Shown: in pieces, positions 47,838 through 57,954 of the stretch
Numbering within the stretch: the stretch's first letter is position 1
How the letters are laid out: each line of letters starts with the position of its first letter
Assembly (NCBI RefSeq): GCF_017833255.1
Contig: NZ_JAFIBU010000001.1
Span: 4,570,501-4,634,500 of the forward strand
Length of the DNA: 64,000 nucleotides
Source: Paenibacillus sp. PvR098
GTDB lineage: Bacteria; Bacillota; Bacilli; Paenibacillales; NBRC-103111
Reading direction: 5' to 3'
Notes under the pieces: generated by a model
Databases searched by the model: none
Seen by the model: the letters and a program-made list of their open reading frames with translations, nothing else
Told to the model about the DNA's origin: nothing
Program-made: the position numbers and the translations under genes

Positions 47838-47868
47838 GTCATGCTCCTCCATCAGCAGCCATATAAAT
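47838..47868 (+). promoter_or_regulatory. Candidate sigma-E promoter for spoVID
   Basis: GTCATGC (47838-47844), 15 bases, CATATAAAT (47860-47868), similar to the sigma-E -35/-10 pattern. In B. subtilis spoVID is in the sigma-E regulon. Confidence 0.4.
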
Positions 47869-47937
47869 TGTAAAGACCAATGCGCTGACGATCTTTCTTT
47901 TTCTGGAAAGGTGAAATGTGGAAGGGAGGATGTTACA

Positions 47938-48996
47938 TTGACGAAGCAGCATAACGGGCTTAGGTTTGATATTTACGAACGTGTGCATTTATCCGAAGGT
48001 GTGCTTGGCATTAAGGAGCTGGAAGGGGTGGAACTGATTCCCCACATTCAGGTGCTTCCGCAAGGAGAACAAGCCGTGCTTCGCGGCAATCTGCTATTGA
48101 CGGGGACTTATGTCGATGAACTGGAGCGTACGGATCAGACATTGCAGCATTTGATTCCGGTAGAAATCACGCTGCCGATGAATCGCGTGCAGCGTGTGGA
48201 AGATATCGCCGTTGAGATCGAAAATTTCGACGTGGATCTGCTGTCTGCTCGAAGCTTGAATGTGACGGGAGTGCTGTCGCTCGGAGGCGTCGAGAATGTT
48301 TCAAGCTCGGAGTCCGATCAATGGAGGGAAACCGAGGAAGAGGTCGTGTTTGTCCATGAGGTGCCGGAGCGGCGTTCCGAGATACAGGAGGAATCGTCGT
48401 CGTTAAGTGAGTCCGCTGGGGAGGAAATCCCTCGTTCGGAACAAGCTCCCGCAGAGGTCTTGCCGCAGGAGAAGGCTGAGCCAAGCAGTCAGCAAGAACC
48501 TACTGCTCCGCCAAGCGAGCCGGCAAAGAAAGAGGAGAAGGAGTCGGAGCCCGAAGCTTCGGGGGCCGTGAAGGAAGAAGAACCAGCCGCGGAAGCCGCG
48601 GCGAATACGACGGAGAAGAAGGAAATGAAAGTCGGCCTGGGCTCTAAAAAAACGACTGACGCAGCCGAATCCGCTGCGGAGCCGATATACAAGTCGTTCG
48701 GTCTGGCTTCGCTGCTGAAGCATGGTTCCTCCAAATCGGACACACGGCCTCCGGAAGATGGACAGTCTACGGCACAAAAGCTGCCTTCGGAGAAGGTGGA
48801 ATGGAAAAACCTGCTCCTGAGTGCCAATAGAGAACAGCAGGAGTTTAAGAAGCTCCGGATGTGCATTGTGCAAAAGGAAGAAACCCTTGAAACGATTGCC
48901 AAACGCTATGATTTAAATCCAAGAGAAATCGCGCTTTACAACCGGCTTGGAGAGGGCGAATTAATGGAAGGACAAATTGTCTACATACCGAAATAA
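47938..48996 (+). CDS. spoVID: Stage VI sporulation protein D
   Basis: 352 residues from TTG 47938, with GGGAGGA seven bases away. N-terminal SpoVID domain (about 8-120: LRFDIYERVHLSEG, LRGNLLLTGTYVDE, VPVEITLP-like block), a long acidic E/P/S/K-rich middle, and a C-terminal LysM domain (about 307-351: VQKEETLETIAKRYDLN...GQIVYIPK). SpoVID recruits and encases coat proteins around the forespore. It lies between the hem genes and valS as in B. subtilis; ysxE, which follows there, is absent. Confidence 0.93.
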   Translation: MTKQHNGLRFDIYERVHLSEGVLGIKELEGVELIPHIQVLPQGEQAVLRGNLLLTGTYVDELERTDQTLQHLIPVEITLPMNRVQRVEDIAVEIENFDVDLLSARSLNVTGVLSLGGVENVSSSESDQWRETEEEVVFVHEVPERRSEIQEESSSLSESAGEEIPRSEQAPAEVLPQEKAEPSSQQEPTAPPSEPAKKEEKESEPEASGAVKEEEPAAEAAANTTEKKEMKVGLGSKKTTDAAESAAEPIYKSFGLASLLKHGSSKSDTRPPEDGQSTAQKLPSEKVEWKNLLLSANREQQEFKKLRMCIVQKEETLETIAKRYDLNPREIALYNRLGEGELMEGQIVYIPK

Positions 48997-49015
48997 GCTG
49001 CAGAGCTAATAAAAA

Positions 49016-49057
49016 ATGCCCGATCAGCCTTCATACAGGCTTGTTCGGGGATTTTTT
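49016..49057 (+). terminator. Terminator after spoVID
   Basis: ATGCCCGATCAGCC / GGCTTGTTCGGGGAT stem, then T7. Confidence 0.85.
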
Positions 49058-49164
49058 TGTCTATACTTGTCGTAAAGGAAGTCTTAAAATAGACGGGTGA
49101 AAATGGTTCTTGTATTGACTCTCACCTTATGATTGTTTATCATAATACGCATAGATGCAGTAAA

Positions 49165-49431
49165 AACATTGAAAGGGAATAGTAGACAGCGAACCCTTCA
49201 GAGAGTGGAGCCAGCAAGAGGCTGGAAGGTTCCGCAGGAATGTACCTGTCGAAGTCGCCCCGGAGTTGCCGAATTGAAAGTGAAGCTTAGATTCGGCCGG
49301 TTGCAGCCGTTACCTGTTTGAGCGCCGTATTTTGACCGGAGGAGACTCCGCTTAATTCATGCAAAAGTACGGAATAAAGGTGGTACCACGGAAGCGAGAG
49401 CCTTTCGTCCTTTGCGGCGAAAGGCTTTTTT
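49165..49431 (+). ncRNA. T-box leader controlling valS
   Basis: All T-box landmarks are present: the start GAAAGGGAATAGTAGACAG with the AGTA loop-type motif, CAGAGAGTGGAGCC..GCTGGAA of stem I, the antiterminator consensus AAAGGTGGTACCACGG at 49376-49391, and a terminator hairpin AGCCTTTCG (49399-49407) / CGAAAGGCT (49418-49426) followed by T6. Uncharged tRNA-Val should stabilise the antiterminator and allow valS transcription. I did not fix the specifier codon with certainty. Confidence 0.95.
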
Positions 49432-49520
49432 GGTATTATGCAGCGATGCGGATCTTGGAGGCTGCGCCCCTGCGACATATATCCCTACTGAATTAGAATG
49501 CAGATGGAGGTTTGCCAGTT

Positions 49521-52193
49521 ATGGAAGAAACAAAACAAGCGGCCACGCCGGATACGTCGATGCCGACGACTTATGACCCGAAGGAAGCCGAGAAGAAATG
49601 GTATGAATACTGGCTGAAGGGCCAATATTTTCAAGCGGGTCAGCGTCAAGACGCGAAACCCTACACGATTGTCATTCCGCCGCCGAACGTGACTGGTATG
49701 CTGCACATCGGCCATGCGCTCGATTTTACGCTGCAGGATATCATGGTCCGCACGAAGCGGATGCAGGGTTATGATGCACTGTGGCTGCCGGGTTCCGACC
49801 ATGCGGGTATCGCTACCCAAACGAAGGTAGAGCAGAAGCTACGTGAGGAAGGCGTGACCCGTTATGACCTGGGTCGGGAGAAATTCCTTGAGAAAGTATG
49901 GGAGTGGAAGGAACATTATGCGGGTACAATCCACGAACAGTGGGCCAAAATGGGCTTCTCTCTCGATTATTCCCGTGAACGCTTCACACTGGATGCAGGA
50001 CTATCGAAGGCGGTGCGCGAGGTATTCGTCCGTCTCTATGAAAAGGGTTTGATCTATCGCGGTAAATATATCATCAACTGGGATCCGGCTGCCCGTACGG
50101 CGCTTTCCGACATTGAGGTAGAGTACAAAGAAGTGCAAGGTGCTCTCTACCATTTGAAATATCCCGTCAAAGACAGTGAGGAGTTTATCATTGTTGCGAC
50201 GACCCGTCCGGAGACGATGCTCGGGGATACAGCGGTGGCTGTACATCCGAAAGACGAGCGATACAAGCATCTGATTGGAAAGACGCTTATCCTGCCGATC
50301 ATCGGAAGAGAAATTCCGATTATTGCCGATGAGTATGTTGAGAAAGAGTTCGGAAGCGGCGCGGTTAAGATTACGCCGGCGCATGATCCGAACGATTTTG
50401 AGGTAGGCAAGCGCCATGATCTGCCTCAGGTGCTCGTGATGGACGAGTCCGGTACCATGAACGGGAATGCGGGTAAATACCAAGGGCTCGACCGCTTCGA
50501 TTGCCGTAAGCAAATCGTTGCAGACATGAAAGAGCTGGGCGTGCTGATCAAAATCGAAGAGCATGTGCATCAGGTCGGACACAGCGAACGCAGCGGTGCC
50601 GTCGTAGAGCCGTATTTGTCGACTCAGTGGTTTGTGAAGATGAAGCCGCTGGCAGACCGCGCGATAGAAGCGCAGAAATCCGCTCAAGGCGTTAACTTTG
50701 TGCCAGACCGGTTTGAAAAAATATATTTGCATTGGATCGAGAATGTGCGCGATTGGTGCATTTCGCGTCAGCTTTGGTGGGGCCACCGAATTCCTGCATG
50801 GTACTGTGGCGACTGCAGCGAAGTCATCGTAACCCGCGAAGATGCGACGGTATGTCCGCACTGCAGCGGTACACACTTGAAGCAGGATGAGGATGTGCTG
50901 GATACTTGGTTCAGCTCTGCGCTGTGGCCGTTCTCCACGCTCGGCTGGCCCGAGCAAACGGAAGATATGAAGCGCTACTACCCGACCGACCTGCTGGTTA
51001 CGGGATACGATATTATTTATTTCTGGGTCGCTCGAATGATTTTCAGCGGGCTTGAGTTTACGGATAGCATCCCGTTCAAGGATGTTCTCATTCACGGCCT
51101 GGTGCGCGATTCGGAAGGACGGAAAATGTCCAAGTCGCTTGGTAACGGTGTCGACCCTCTCGAGGTGATCGAGAAATACGGCGCCGATGCGATGCGCTTT
51201 ATGATTTCAACGAGCTCCACACCTGGGCAGGATCTTCGTTTCCGTTGGGAAAAGGTAGAGCAGGTCCGCAACTTTGCGAACAAAATATGGAATGCGTCGC
51301 GTTTTGCGCTCATGAATCTCGGTGACTTCAAGGCCTCCGATATCGATCTGAATGGAGAGCTGGGAACGGCCGACCGGTGGATATTGCACAGGTTGAATGA
51401 AACCGTACGCGATGTTACCAGACTGATCGATTCGTACGAGTTCGGCGAAACGGGACGACTGCTCTACAACTTCATTTGGGACGATCTGTGCGACTGGTAT
51501 ATCGAATTCAGTAAGCTGTCCTTGTACGGAAATGATGAGGCCGCCAAGAAGACGACAAAATCCGTGCTCGCGTATGTGCTGGATCGGACACAGCGGTTGA
51601 TTCATCCGTTCATGCCATTCATCAGCGAAGAAATATGGCAGCATTTGCCGCATGAAGGAGAAACGATCACGCTTGCCGCTTGGCCGACATTCGAAGCGCG
51701 TTTTGAGGCCCCGGAGGCCGTACGCGAAATGGAGCTGTTGATGGACATCATCCGTTCCGTCCGCAACATTCGCGCGGAAGTGAACGTTCCGATGAGCAAG
51801 AAAGTCGACCTGCTTGTGAAGCCGGCCGGCAGCGAAACGTTTGCCATCCTGCAGCGCAACGAAGAATACGTACGCCGTTTCTGCAATACATCTTCTCTGG
51901 AAATCAATTCGGAGTTAGCGTCGCCTGACAAAGCGATGACAGGGATCGTAACCGGGGCGGAGCTGTATTTGCCGCTGGCTGGATTGATCGACATCGCTCA
52001 GGAAATTGCCCGGATGGAAAAAGAGCTGGCTACACTCCAGGGCGAGGTCGACCGTATTGAGAAAAAGTTGTCGAATCAAGGCTTTATTGCGAAGGCACCG
52101 GCTAAGGTCATTGACGAAGAAAAGGCGAAGCTCGCCGATTATGCCGACAAGCGGGATAAAGTGATTGCCCGTCTGACGGAGTTGAAAGGGTGA
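49521..52193 (+). CDS. valS: Valyl-tRNA synthetase
   Basis: 890 residues. HIGH motif at 62-65 ([12 protein letters not shown]), KMSKS at 535-539, a class Ia editing domain ([13 protein letters not shown]) and a C-terminal coiled-coil tail (about 820-885). GGAGG is ten bases before ATG 49521. Controlled by the T-box just upstream. The stop overlaps the frame of folC. Confidence 0.98.
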   Translation: MEETKQAATPDTSMPTTYDPKEAEKKWYEYWLKGQYFQAGQRQDAKPYTIVIPPPNVTGMLHIGHALDFTLQDIMVRTKRMQGYDALWLPGSDHAGIATQTKVEQKLREEGVTRYDLGREKFLEKVWEWKEHYAGTIHEQWAKMGFSLDYSRERFTLDAGLSKAVREVFVRLYEKGLIYRGKYIINWDPAARTALSDIEVEYKEVQGALYHLKYPVKDSEEFIIVATTRPETMLGDTAVAVHPKDERYKHLIGKTLILPIIGREIPIIADEYVEKEFGSGAVKITPAHDPNDFEVGKRHDLPQVLVMDESGTMNGNAGKYQGLDRFDCRKQIVADMKELGVLIKIEEHVHQVGHSERSGAVVEPYLSTQWFVKMKPLADRAIEAQKSAQGVNFVPDRFEKIYLHWIENVRDWCISRQLWWGHRIPAWYCGDCSEVIVTREDATVCPHCSGTHLKQDEDVLDTWFSSALWPFSTLGWPEQTEDMKRYYPTDLLVTGYDIIYFWVARMIFSGLEFTDSIPFKDVLIHGLVRDSEGRKMSKSLGNGVDPLEVIEKYGADAMRFMISTSSTPGQDLRFRWEKVEQVRNFANKIWNASRFALMNLGDFKASDIDLNGELGTADRWILHRLNETVRDVTRLIDSYEFGETGRLLYNFIWDDLCDWYIEFSKLSLYGNDEAAKKTTKSVLAYVLDRTQRLIHPFMPFISEEIWQHLPHEGETITLAAWPTFEARFEAPEAVREMELLMDIIRSVRNIRAEVNVPMSKKVDLLVKPAGSETFAILQRNEEYVRRFCNTSSLEINSELASPDKAMTGIVTGAELYLPLAGLIDIAQEIARMEKELATLQGEVDRIEKKLSNQGFIAKAPAKVIDEEKAKLADYADKRDKVIARLTELKG

Positions 52194-52201
52194 TACTTGC
52201 G

Positions 52202-53581
52202 ATGAGCGAAGCTAAACAATCTGCTCAGGCAGGAGCGTTCCAGACGGTTAGAGAAGCGGTGGATTGGCTTGTAAGATACATTCCCCTGGCAGGCATCAAG
52301 CCAGGACTGGAACGGATGGAGCAGCTCATGGAGCTGCTCGACAACCCGCACCGCCGGTTAAAATTCATCCATGTGGCCGGAACGAACGGCAAAGGCTCGG
52401 TATGCGCCTATTTGTCGGAAGTCATTCGAGAAGGCGGATACCATGTAGGGACGTTTACGTCCCCTTACATCGAGAGCTATAACGAGCGGATCCAGCTTAA
52501 TGGGCAGAACATTTCCGATGAAGACCTGCTTCAGGTCATTAATAAAATAAAGCCCGTCGTGGATCAAGTGGCGGATAAGTATGGGCAGCCCTCCATGTTC
52601 GAAATATCGACCGTGGTGGCTATCGAATATTTTGCGCGTGTGGCTTTTCCCGATTTTGTCGTCTGGGAAACGGGTTTAGGCGGGCGCCTCGATTCGACCA
52701 ATATCGTCACGCCGCTCGTTTCGGTGATCACGAACATCGGTCATGATCATATGGACTTTTTGGGTGATACCCTGGAGCAAATCGCAGCGGAGAAAGCGGG
52801 CATCATCAAGTCCGGTGTTCCGGTAGTAAGCGCCGTGAAGCAACCGGAGGTTGTGGAAGTCATTGAGCGAAAGGCCAAAGAAAAGCAAAGCAAGCTTTAT
52901 TTGCTGGGTCGTGAATTTCGTTATGATTCGGTCTCAACCAAAGAAGACGAGCAGACGTTTGACTTCAAAGGCTTGTTTCGCGCCATGCCGGACGTGACGA
53001 TTTCTCTGAACGGGGCGCATCAAATCGAGAATGCTTCCGTCGCTCTGATGACGTTGGAAGTGCTGCGCCAATATTATGCTTTAATTGTAGATGACGAGGT
53101 TCTGCTTGCTGCTCTGAAACGGACGCAGTGGGCTGGGCGTCTCGAAATGGTATCGACAGCACCGAGGATTTTGATCGACGGAGCGCATAATCCGGAAGGG
53201 GCCGAATCGCTGGCGAAGGCGCTGAAAGAGACATATTCGTATAAAAACCTTCATTTTGTCATGGGAATGCTCGATAACAAGAATCATTCTGGCTATTTCA
53301 GGCATATACTACCAATAGTGAATACTCTCATCCTTACCGAGCCGAATTGGCACAAGAAAGCCTCGGCAGATACTCTCGCCGGACTGGCTAGGTCGTTACT
53401 GCATGAGTACGGCCGCAGTGATGTGGAAGTGATCGTAGAGCCGGAATGGAAGGCGGCGCTCGAGCGAGTCAAGGGCTTGACGGCAGAGGACGACCTTACC
53501 GTCGTCTCGGGCACGTTATATTTGATAGGGGATGTTCGTTCCTGGATCAAGCATCAATCCGATTCTGAAAAAGGCTGGTGA
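52202..53581 (+). CDS. folC: Folylpolyglutamate synthase / dihydrofolate synthase
   Basis: 459 residues. ATP loop GTNGKGS (60-66), TSPYIESYNERI, ETGLGGRLDSTNIVTP and GAHNPEGAESL near 330 identify FolC, a Mur-ligase relative that adds glutamates to folate. The longer in-frame start at 52190 overlaps valS; ATG 52202 is preferred. The order valS-folC matches B. subtilis. Confidence 0.96.
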   Translation: MSEAKQSAQAGAFQTVREAVDWLVRYIPLAGIKPGLERMEQLMELLDNPHRRLKFIHVAGTNGKGSVCAYLSEVIREGGYHVGTFTSPYIESYNERIQLNGQNISDEDLLQVINKIKPVVDQVADKYGQPSMFEISTVVAIEYFARVAFPDFVVWETGLGGRLDSTNIVTPLVSVITNIGHDHMDFLGDTLEQIAAEKAGIIKSGVPVVSAVKQPEVVEVIERKAKEKQSKLYLLGREFRYDSVSTKEDEQTFDFKGLFRAMPDVTISLNGAHQIENASVALMTLEVLRQYYALIVDDEVLLAALKRTQWAGRLEMVSTAPRILIDGAHNPEGAESLAKALKETYSYKNLHFVMGMLDNKNHSGYFRHILPIVNTLILTEPNWHKKASADTLAGLARSLLHEYGRSDVEVIVEPEWKAALERVKGLTAEDDLTVVSGTLYLIGDVRSWIKHQSDSEKGW

Positions 53582-53589
53582 GAACGCGA

Positions 53590-54969
53590 GTGAATACATC
53601 GGAGCATATCCATTTTATCGGTATCGGCGGGTATGGTATGAGTGCCATTGCCAAAGTGATGCTGGAAATGGGCTACCAAGTATCGGGATCCGATTTGGCG
53701 CAGCAGGAGCTGACGGAGAAGCTGGCAGCCAAGGGAGCGCAGGTGTTTATCGGACACGAAGCGCAGAATGTGAAGGGAGCGGACGTCGTCGTATACTCCA
53801 CGGCGCTGTCTAAAGATAATGTAGAGATGGTCGCGGCTGAAGAGCTGAAGATCCCGATTTTGCACCGGGCACAAATGCTGGCGAGACTAATGAATGCGAA
53901 AAAAGGCATTGCGGTGGCGGGAGCGCACGGAAAAACGACAACGTCATCCATGATTGCCTTGGTGCTGGAGCATTGCGGACAGGACCCGACCTTTATCATT
54001 GGCGGGGAAATCATGAACGTTGGCAGTAATGCCAAAGCCGGCAAGGGCGAGTGGGTCGTGGCGGAGGCGGATGAGAGCGACGGTTCGTTCCTGCAGTACC
54101 AACCTAGTATCGCACTGGTAAACAATATTGAAGCGGATCATCTTGAAAACTATGACGGCAACTTTGAAAATTTGAAAAACGCCTATGCCCGGTTTTTAAG
54201 CCAGGTGCAGAGTGACGGTAAAGCGGTCGTTTGCAAGGATGACGTCTATTTGCAGGAAATGATTCCGCAAATCAAGAGCGAGGTCATCACGTATGCGATC
54301 GATACGGAAGCGGATGTGATGGCTCGAAACATATGCCTCGGCGACCGAAAGGTCACGTTTGAAGTAGTGGGAGGCGGAGTTCTTCTCGGAACGGTTCGTT
54401 TATCCGTGCCCGGCAAGCATAATGTCTACAATGCGATGGCTACGATCATTACCTGCATGGAAGCGGGCCTAACATTCGAGCAGGTAGCGGAAGCGATTAC
54501 GGAATTCCGCGGAGCCAAGCGCCGATTTCAGGTGCTGGGTGAAGTGAATAACATCTTGGTCATCGATGATTATGCACACCACCCTACTGAAATCGAAGCG
54601 ACAATCCAAGCAGCCAAAGCGACGGGCAAGCGCATTATCGCCGTGTTTCAACCGCAGCGGTATACGCGGACCTATTTTCTGTTTGAGCAGTTCAGCCGTG
54701 CCTTCCCGGATGCGGATGAGGTGATCATTACGGACATCTATTCCCCGGCAGGGGAGAAGCAAATCGAAGGGATCAGCTCGGCCAATTTGGTGGAACTGAT
54801 CCGCAAGAACAGCAACCCGAATGTTCGTTATGTCCCAACAAAGGAGCAGGTACAGGCCTATTTGTACGATTCTGTGCGTCCGGGCGACCTGGTTCTGACG
54901 ATGGGCGCAGGGGATATTTGGAAAGCGGCTGATGGACTGGCCAAAGCCCTTGCTGAAAGTCCGAAATAA
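53590..54969 (+). CDS. murC: UDP-N-acetylmuramate--L-alanine ligase
   Basis: 459 residues from GTG 53590 (MNTSEHIHFIGIGGYG); an upstream in-frame GTG at 53578 overlaps the folC stop and is an alternative. The N-terminal FIGIGGYGMSAIA is the UDP-binding loop, and GAHGKTTT (111-118) is the ATP loop; EADESDGSFL and DDYAHHPTEI are Mur-ligase signatures. It adds L-Ala to UDP-MurNAc. MurC next to folC is unlike B. subtilis. Confidence 0.95.
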   Translation: MNTSEHIHFIGIGGYGMSAIAKVMLEMGYQVSGSDLAQQELTEKLAAKGAQVFIGHEAQNVKGADVVVYSTALSKDNVEMVAAEELKIPILHRAQMLARLMNAKKGIAVAGAHGKTTTSSMIALVLEHCGQDPTFIIGGEIMNVGSNAKAGKGEWVVAEADESDGSFLQYQPSIALVNNIEADHLENYDGNFENLKNAYARFLSQVQSDGKAVVCKDDVYLQEMIPQIKSEVITYAIDTEADVMARNICLGDRKVTFEVVGGGVLLGTVRLSVPGKHNVYNAMATIITCMEAGLTFEQVAEAITEFRGAKRRFQVLGEVNNILVIDDYAHHPTEIEATIQAAKATGKRIIAVFQPQRYTRTYFLFEQFSRAFPDADEVIITDIYSPAGEKQIEGISSANLVELIRKNSNPNVRYVPTKEQVQAYLYDSVRPGDLVLTMGAGDIWKAADGLAKALAESPK

Positions 54970-54987
54970 GATTGAATCTGCACAATA

Positions 54988-55042
54988 AAGCCTCCGAAGA
55001 ATTCCGTTGTGTGCTAGACGGAATTGTGTCGGAGGCTTGTTT
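54988..55042 (+). terminator. Terminator after murC
   Basis: AAGCCTCCGA (54988-54997) with TCGGAGGCTT (55029-55038), plus an inner AATTCCGT/ACGGAATT stem, then a T-rich tail. Confidence 0.85.
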
Positions 55043-55115
55043 ATGTACAGTTCTATTTTCTCTTCAACTCTCATAGTCTAGTAATAAGATAATGGACAAG
55101 GGAGAGTTGACGCCA

Positions 55116-56399
55116 GTGAACAAGGCTAGGATGACGTTTCGTTTCAATGACCGGGAACAACAAGAGCAGCGGGAGAAGCGTGAACCCCAGCAGGAGAAGA
55201 AGGAACAATCTAAGGTCATTCCGCTGCATGTAGAGGAACGCCGTGTGATGGAAGAGCCGCTAGAGCAAGCAGCAGGGATTGAGAAAGAGAAGAAGAAGCG
55301 TATTGAGGTAAAGCCTCTGAACGACTACACCACGGACTTTGGAGGCTGGCAAAGCTCATTCGATACAGAGACGTATCGCATGGAAGAGACGATACCGGCA
55401 TCAGACCGTACAAACAGCATGAAAGTCGATCCGGAAACCGGATATCTGGAGCTAGATCGTAAGCGCGGACGCAAGACTAACCGGGAGTATAGTGCCTATA
55501 AGACCAAAGAGTCCGTCTATTATCCCAATTCATCCGGGGGAGGCTCGTGGATGAAAATCACCGCCTCGGTAGCCGGAGCTGTCGTGACGGGCGTTGCCTT
55601 TGGTTTTTTGGTGCTGTCCATGTTCTCTGGCGAAGTCACGGATGGCGGGAAAGTCCAACCGGTGGTTGGCATTACAGCCCAGGTGCAAGAAGAGGCTAGT
55701 GTACAGGCAGGCAATAGCGGTGAAGCGAAAGCATCGGGGGGATCGACGAATGCAGGCGTGACCTCACTGGCTGTCAACCTGCCTGCAAGAACGTACACCT
55801 TCCTCCAGGGAGGCGTCTTCAGTAGTTCACAAAGCGCGGCGACGGCCGTGGCGGATTTCCGCAAGAAAGGACTGGCTGCGGCTAGCGAAGCAGGGGAGAA
55901 GTACCCCGTATTTGTAGGCATGGCTTCGAGCCGTGATGAAGCGCTTGGGCTTACACGGGAGTTTCAGCAGAGGCAGATGGAGGTCATGATCAAGTCATAC
56001 GACATTCCGGCTGTATCTCAAATCAAGTGGAACGGTAACCAAAGCGATTTATTCCAAAGCTACATGAGCCAAGGAGAAAAGCTGGTACAGCAGATTAGCG
56101 CACAAACGCTCCTCCACTTAGGCGAGGAAAATCCGACTGCGCTTGATGAGAAGTCGCTGCAGGCGATCAAGTCGACGCATCAGACCTGGTCCGGAACGGC
56201 TTCGGCCGTTAGTGATGGCTTAGAGGAAGCCGGACGTACAACACTGCCAAGAATGAACAGTGCACTCAACACCGCGGTTGTATCGCTCGATGAGTATAAG
56301 AAAAACCCGTCCCATGCACTCCTCTGGGAAGCTCAGACGGCTTTGATGCAGTATCTCGTAGCTGAGAAGGAGCTTCTGAAGAGCGCTTCGGTGCAATAA
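55116..56399 (+). CDS. spoIIB: SPOR-domain sporulation protein, SpoIIB-like
   Basis: 427 residues from GTG 55116, with GGGAGAG nine bases away; ATG 55092 lacks one. A K/E/Q-rich cytoplasmic N-terminus, one membrane helix (about 145-168, ASVAGAVVTGVAFGFLVLSM) and a SPOR-type domain (about 205-275, TYTFLQGGVFSSSQSA...), followed by a helical C-terminal part. In B. subtilis spoIIB precedes maf-radC-mreBCD-minCD, and SpoIIB helps SpoIIDMP localise and degrade septal wall. Identity is by architecture plus synteny; sequence similarity was judged by eye. Confidence 0.82.
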   Translation: MNKARMTFRFNDREQQEQREKREPQQEKKEQSKVIPLHVEERRVMEEPLEQAAGIEKEKKKRIEVKPLNDYTTDFGGWQSSFDTETYRMEETIPASDRTNSMKVDPETGYLELDRKRGRKTNREYSAYKTKESVYYPNSSGGGSWMKITASVAGAVVTGVAFGFLVLSMFSGEVTDGGKVQPVVGITAQVQEEASVQAGNSGEAKASGGSTNAGVTSLAVNLPARTYTFLQGGVFSSSQSAATAVADFRKKGLAAASEAGEKYPVFVGMASSRDEALGLTREFQQRQMEVMIKSYDIPAVSQIKWNGNQSDLFQSYMSQGEKLVQQISAQTLLHLGEENPTALDEKSLQAIKSTHQTWSGTASAVSDGLEEAGRTTLPRMNSALNTAVVSLDEYKKNPSHALLWEAQTALMQYLVAEKELLKSASVQ

Positions 56400-56401
56400 T
56401 A

Positions 56402-56452
56402 AAATAAGCTCACCTCTGATTCGCTTTGACGAATGAAAGGTGAGCTTATTTG
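56402..56452. terminator. Bidirectional terminator after spoIIB
   Basis: AATAAGCTCACCT and AGGTGAGCTTATT, perfect 13-bp arms with an inner ATTCG/CGAAT stem; convergent genes on both sides. Confidence 0.9.
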
Positions 56453-56495
56453 CTTTGCTGCCAATGCACGTTTTTAAGAACCATCCGTACTTGAA

Positions 56496-57773
56496 CTACT
56501 TGGGGCGGCTAGCCATGTATCGGTCAATCAGCGCGGCGGATTCAGCCCGCGTCATGAAACGTTCGGGTTCGAATTCTTCTGCCGTTACGCCATTAATCCA
56601 GCCAGATTGCTTCAGTGAAGCCACTGCTCCTGCCGCCCAATAATCTGCCGGCACGTCTTTGAATGGCTGCCGCGAGCCTTTCGGCAGCTGTTCCAGCGGC
56701 GCATTCGCCAGCCGCTGGAACAGCGCGGCCACCTCGGCCCTGGTCACGGGCCGGTCGGGCCGCAGCGTGCCGTCGGGGTATCCCTCCAGCACGCCAGCCT
56801 TCACCGCCCGGTTCAGGGCGGCGAAGGCCCAATGCCCCGCGTTCACGTCGCGGAACGCGGCAGCCCCTTGCGAGGTGCCGCACCCGTCCTTGCGATAGAC
56901 CGCCCCGGCGACCGTGTCTTTGCCGCCGGGGCCGCAAGCGCTCCCCGCCGTCCCGGACGCCGGCAGGTCGAAGACCCGCCCGAGCATCGCCATCCATTCC
57001 GCTCTCGTCAGCAGCCGGTTCGGTTCGAATCGGTCGCCGATCCCTTCTACAACGCCCTGAGCATTCAGCCGCAAGACGGCTTCGCGGGCCCAGTGTCCCC
57101 GGGTGTCCGGGAACACCATGTTCGGCGGCATGAAAGCTTCAATGCCGCTGGCAATTCCCTGCGCCATGCTCTGGCGTACCGGATCCGACGCCAGAAGCGC
57201 CGCATCCGCTGCATTCGACAAGAACGCCGTCTCAAAAAGGATGCTCGGGATGCCGCCCATCCGAACGACATAGACCGCACTCGGTACAAGACCCCGGTTC
57301 TCCACGCCAACCGTTTTGACGAAGGAGTCCAGTACCTTCGTCGCCAGCTCCCGGCTTTGGGGAGTGAGTGCCCTCATTTCGGGACTTGCGGGATAGCTCG
57401 ATTGCGGATATGCATCATCATAGTACAGCACCAACGCACCGCGTGTTCCCGGGTTCGGGAAAGAGTTCGCGTGAATCGAGACGAACAAATCCGCATGCTG
57501 CGCATTTGTAAATTCGACCCGCTCCTTCAAGGAGAGATACACATCGGAATCCCTCGACATGACCACCTCGTACCCACGCCGCACCAAGATGTCTCTGAGC
57601 TTGCGGGATATATCCAAATTGACCGTTTTCTCCTGCAACCCGTTGACGCCGATGGCGCCGGGATCATAACCTCCGTGACCGGCATCGACGACAATTTTCG
57701 CGGCAGACGCCTGTCCAGGCAGCACAAGAAGAGCAAGGGTCAAAAGCGCGGCACGCATCCAAGGCTTATGCAT
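56496..57773 (-). CDS. Secreted N-acetylmuramoyl-L-alanine amidase with three SLH domains
   Basis: 425 residues from ATG 57773, with AAGGAAAGGAG nine bases away. Signal peptide ending near ASA at residue 24, an Amidase_3 domain (about 25-205: DAGHGGYDPGA, ISIHANS-like FVSIHANSFPN, LFETAFLSN), then three SLH repeats (FPDTRGHWA, FRDVNAGHWA, FKDVPADYWA, each ending in TRAE). SLH domains attach it to wall pyruvylated polymer. It should cleave the stem peptide from muramic acid. The SLH part (56600-57050) is strikingly G+C-rich compared with its surroundings. Confidence 0.93.
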   Translation of the reverse strand: MHKPWMRAALLTLALLVLPGQASAAKIVVDAGHGGYDPGAIGVNGLQEKTVNLDISRKLRDILVRRGYEVVMSRDSDVYLSLKERVEFTNAQHADLFVSIHANSFPNPGTRGALVLYYDDAYPQSSYPASPEMRALTPQSRELATKVLDSFVKTVGVENRGLVPSAVYVVRMGGIPSILFETAFLSNAADAALLASDPVRQSMAQGIASGIEAFMPPNMVFPDTRGHWAREAVLRLNAQGVVEGIGDRFEPNRLLTRAEWMAMLGRVFDLPASGTAGSACGPGGKDTVAGAVYRKDGCGTSQGAAAFRDVNAGHWAFAALNRAVKAGVLEGYPDGTLRPDRPVTRAEVAALFQRLANAPLEQLPKGSRQPFKDVPADYWAAGAVASLKQSGWINGVTAEEFEPERFMTRAESAALIDRYMASRPK

Positions 57774-57887
57774 CCGGTTCACTCCTTTCCTTACCATTGT
57801 ACAAGCTCACCTTTTCTTCTGTAATTAGGTAACATTCACCACAATTCCTTTCTAGACAAAAATCGGCGTAGCTGCTGGCAGGTATGC

Positions 57888-57893
57888 TATAAT
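57888..57893 (+). promoter_or_regulatory. Extended -10 box before DUF4321 gene
   Basis: TGC-TATAAT, box at 57888-57893; -35 poor. It lies 60 bases before the TTG start and could drive the DUF4321-maf-radC transcript. Confidence 0.5.
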
Positions 57894-57954
57894 AGCCAGT
57901 GGCATACATAGAAAATTCGTTTCGTAATTTTTCCCGAAAGAGGTATCCTACATC

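Noticed and set aside
50001-51095. 364-residue minus-strand frame opposite valS
   Set aside because: Shadow of valS with no ribosome site or recognisable domain.
56832-57824. 330-residue plus-strand frame opposite the SLH amidase
   Set aside because: Shadow in high-GC sequence where stop codons are rare; the minus-strand protein has three clear SLH repeats and an amidase domain.
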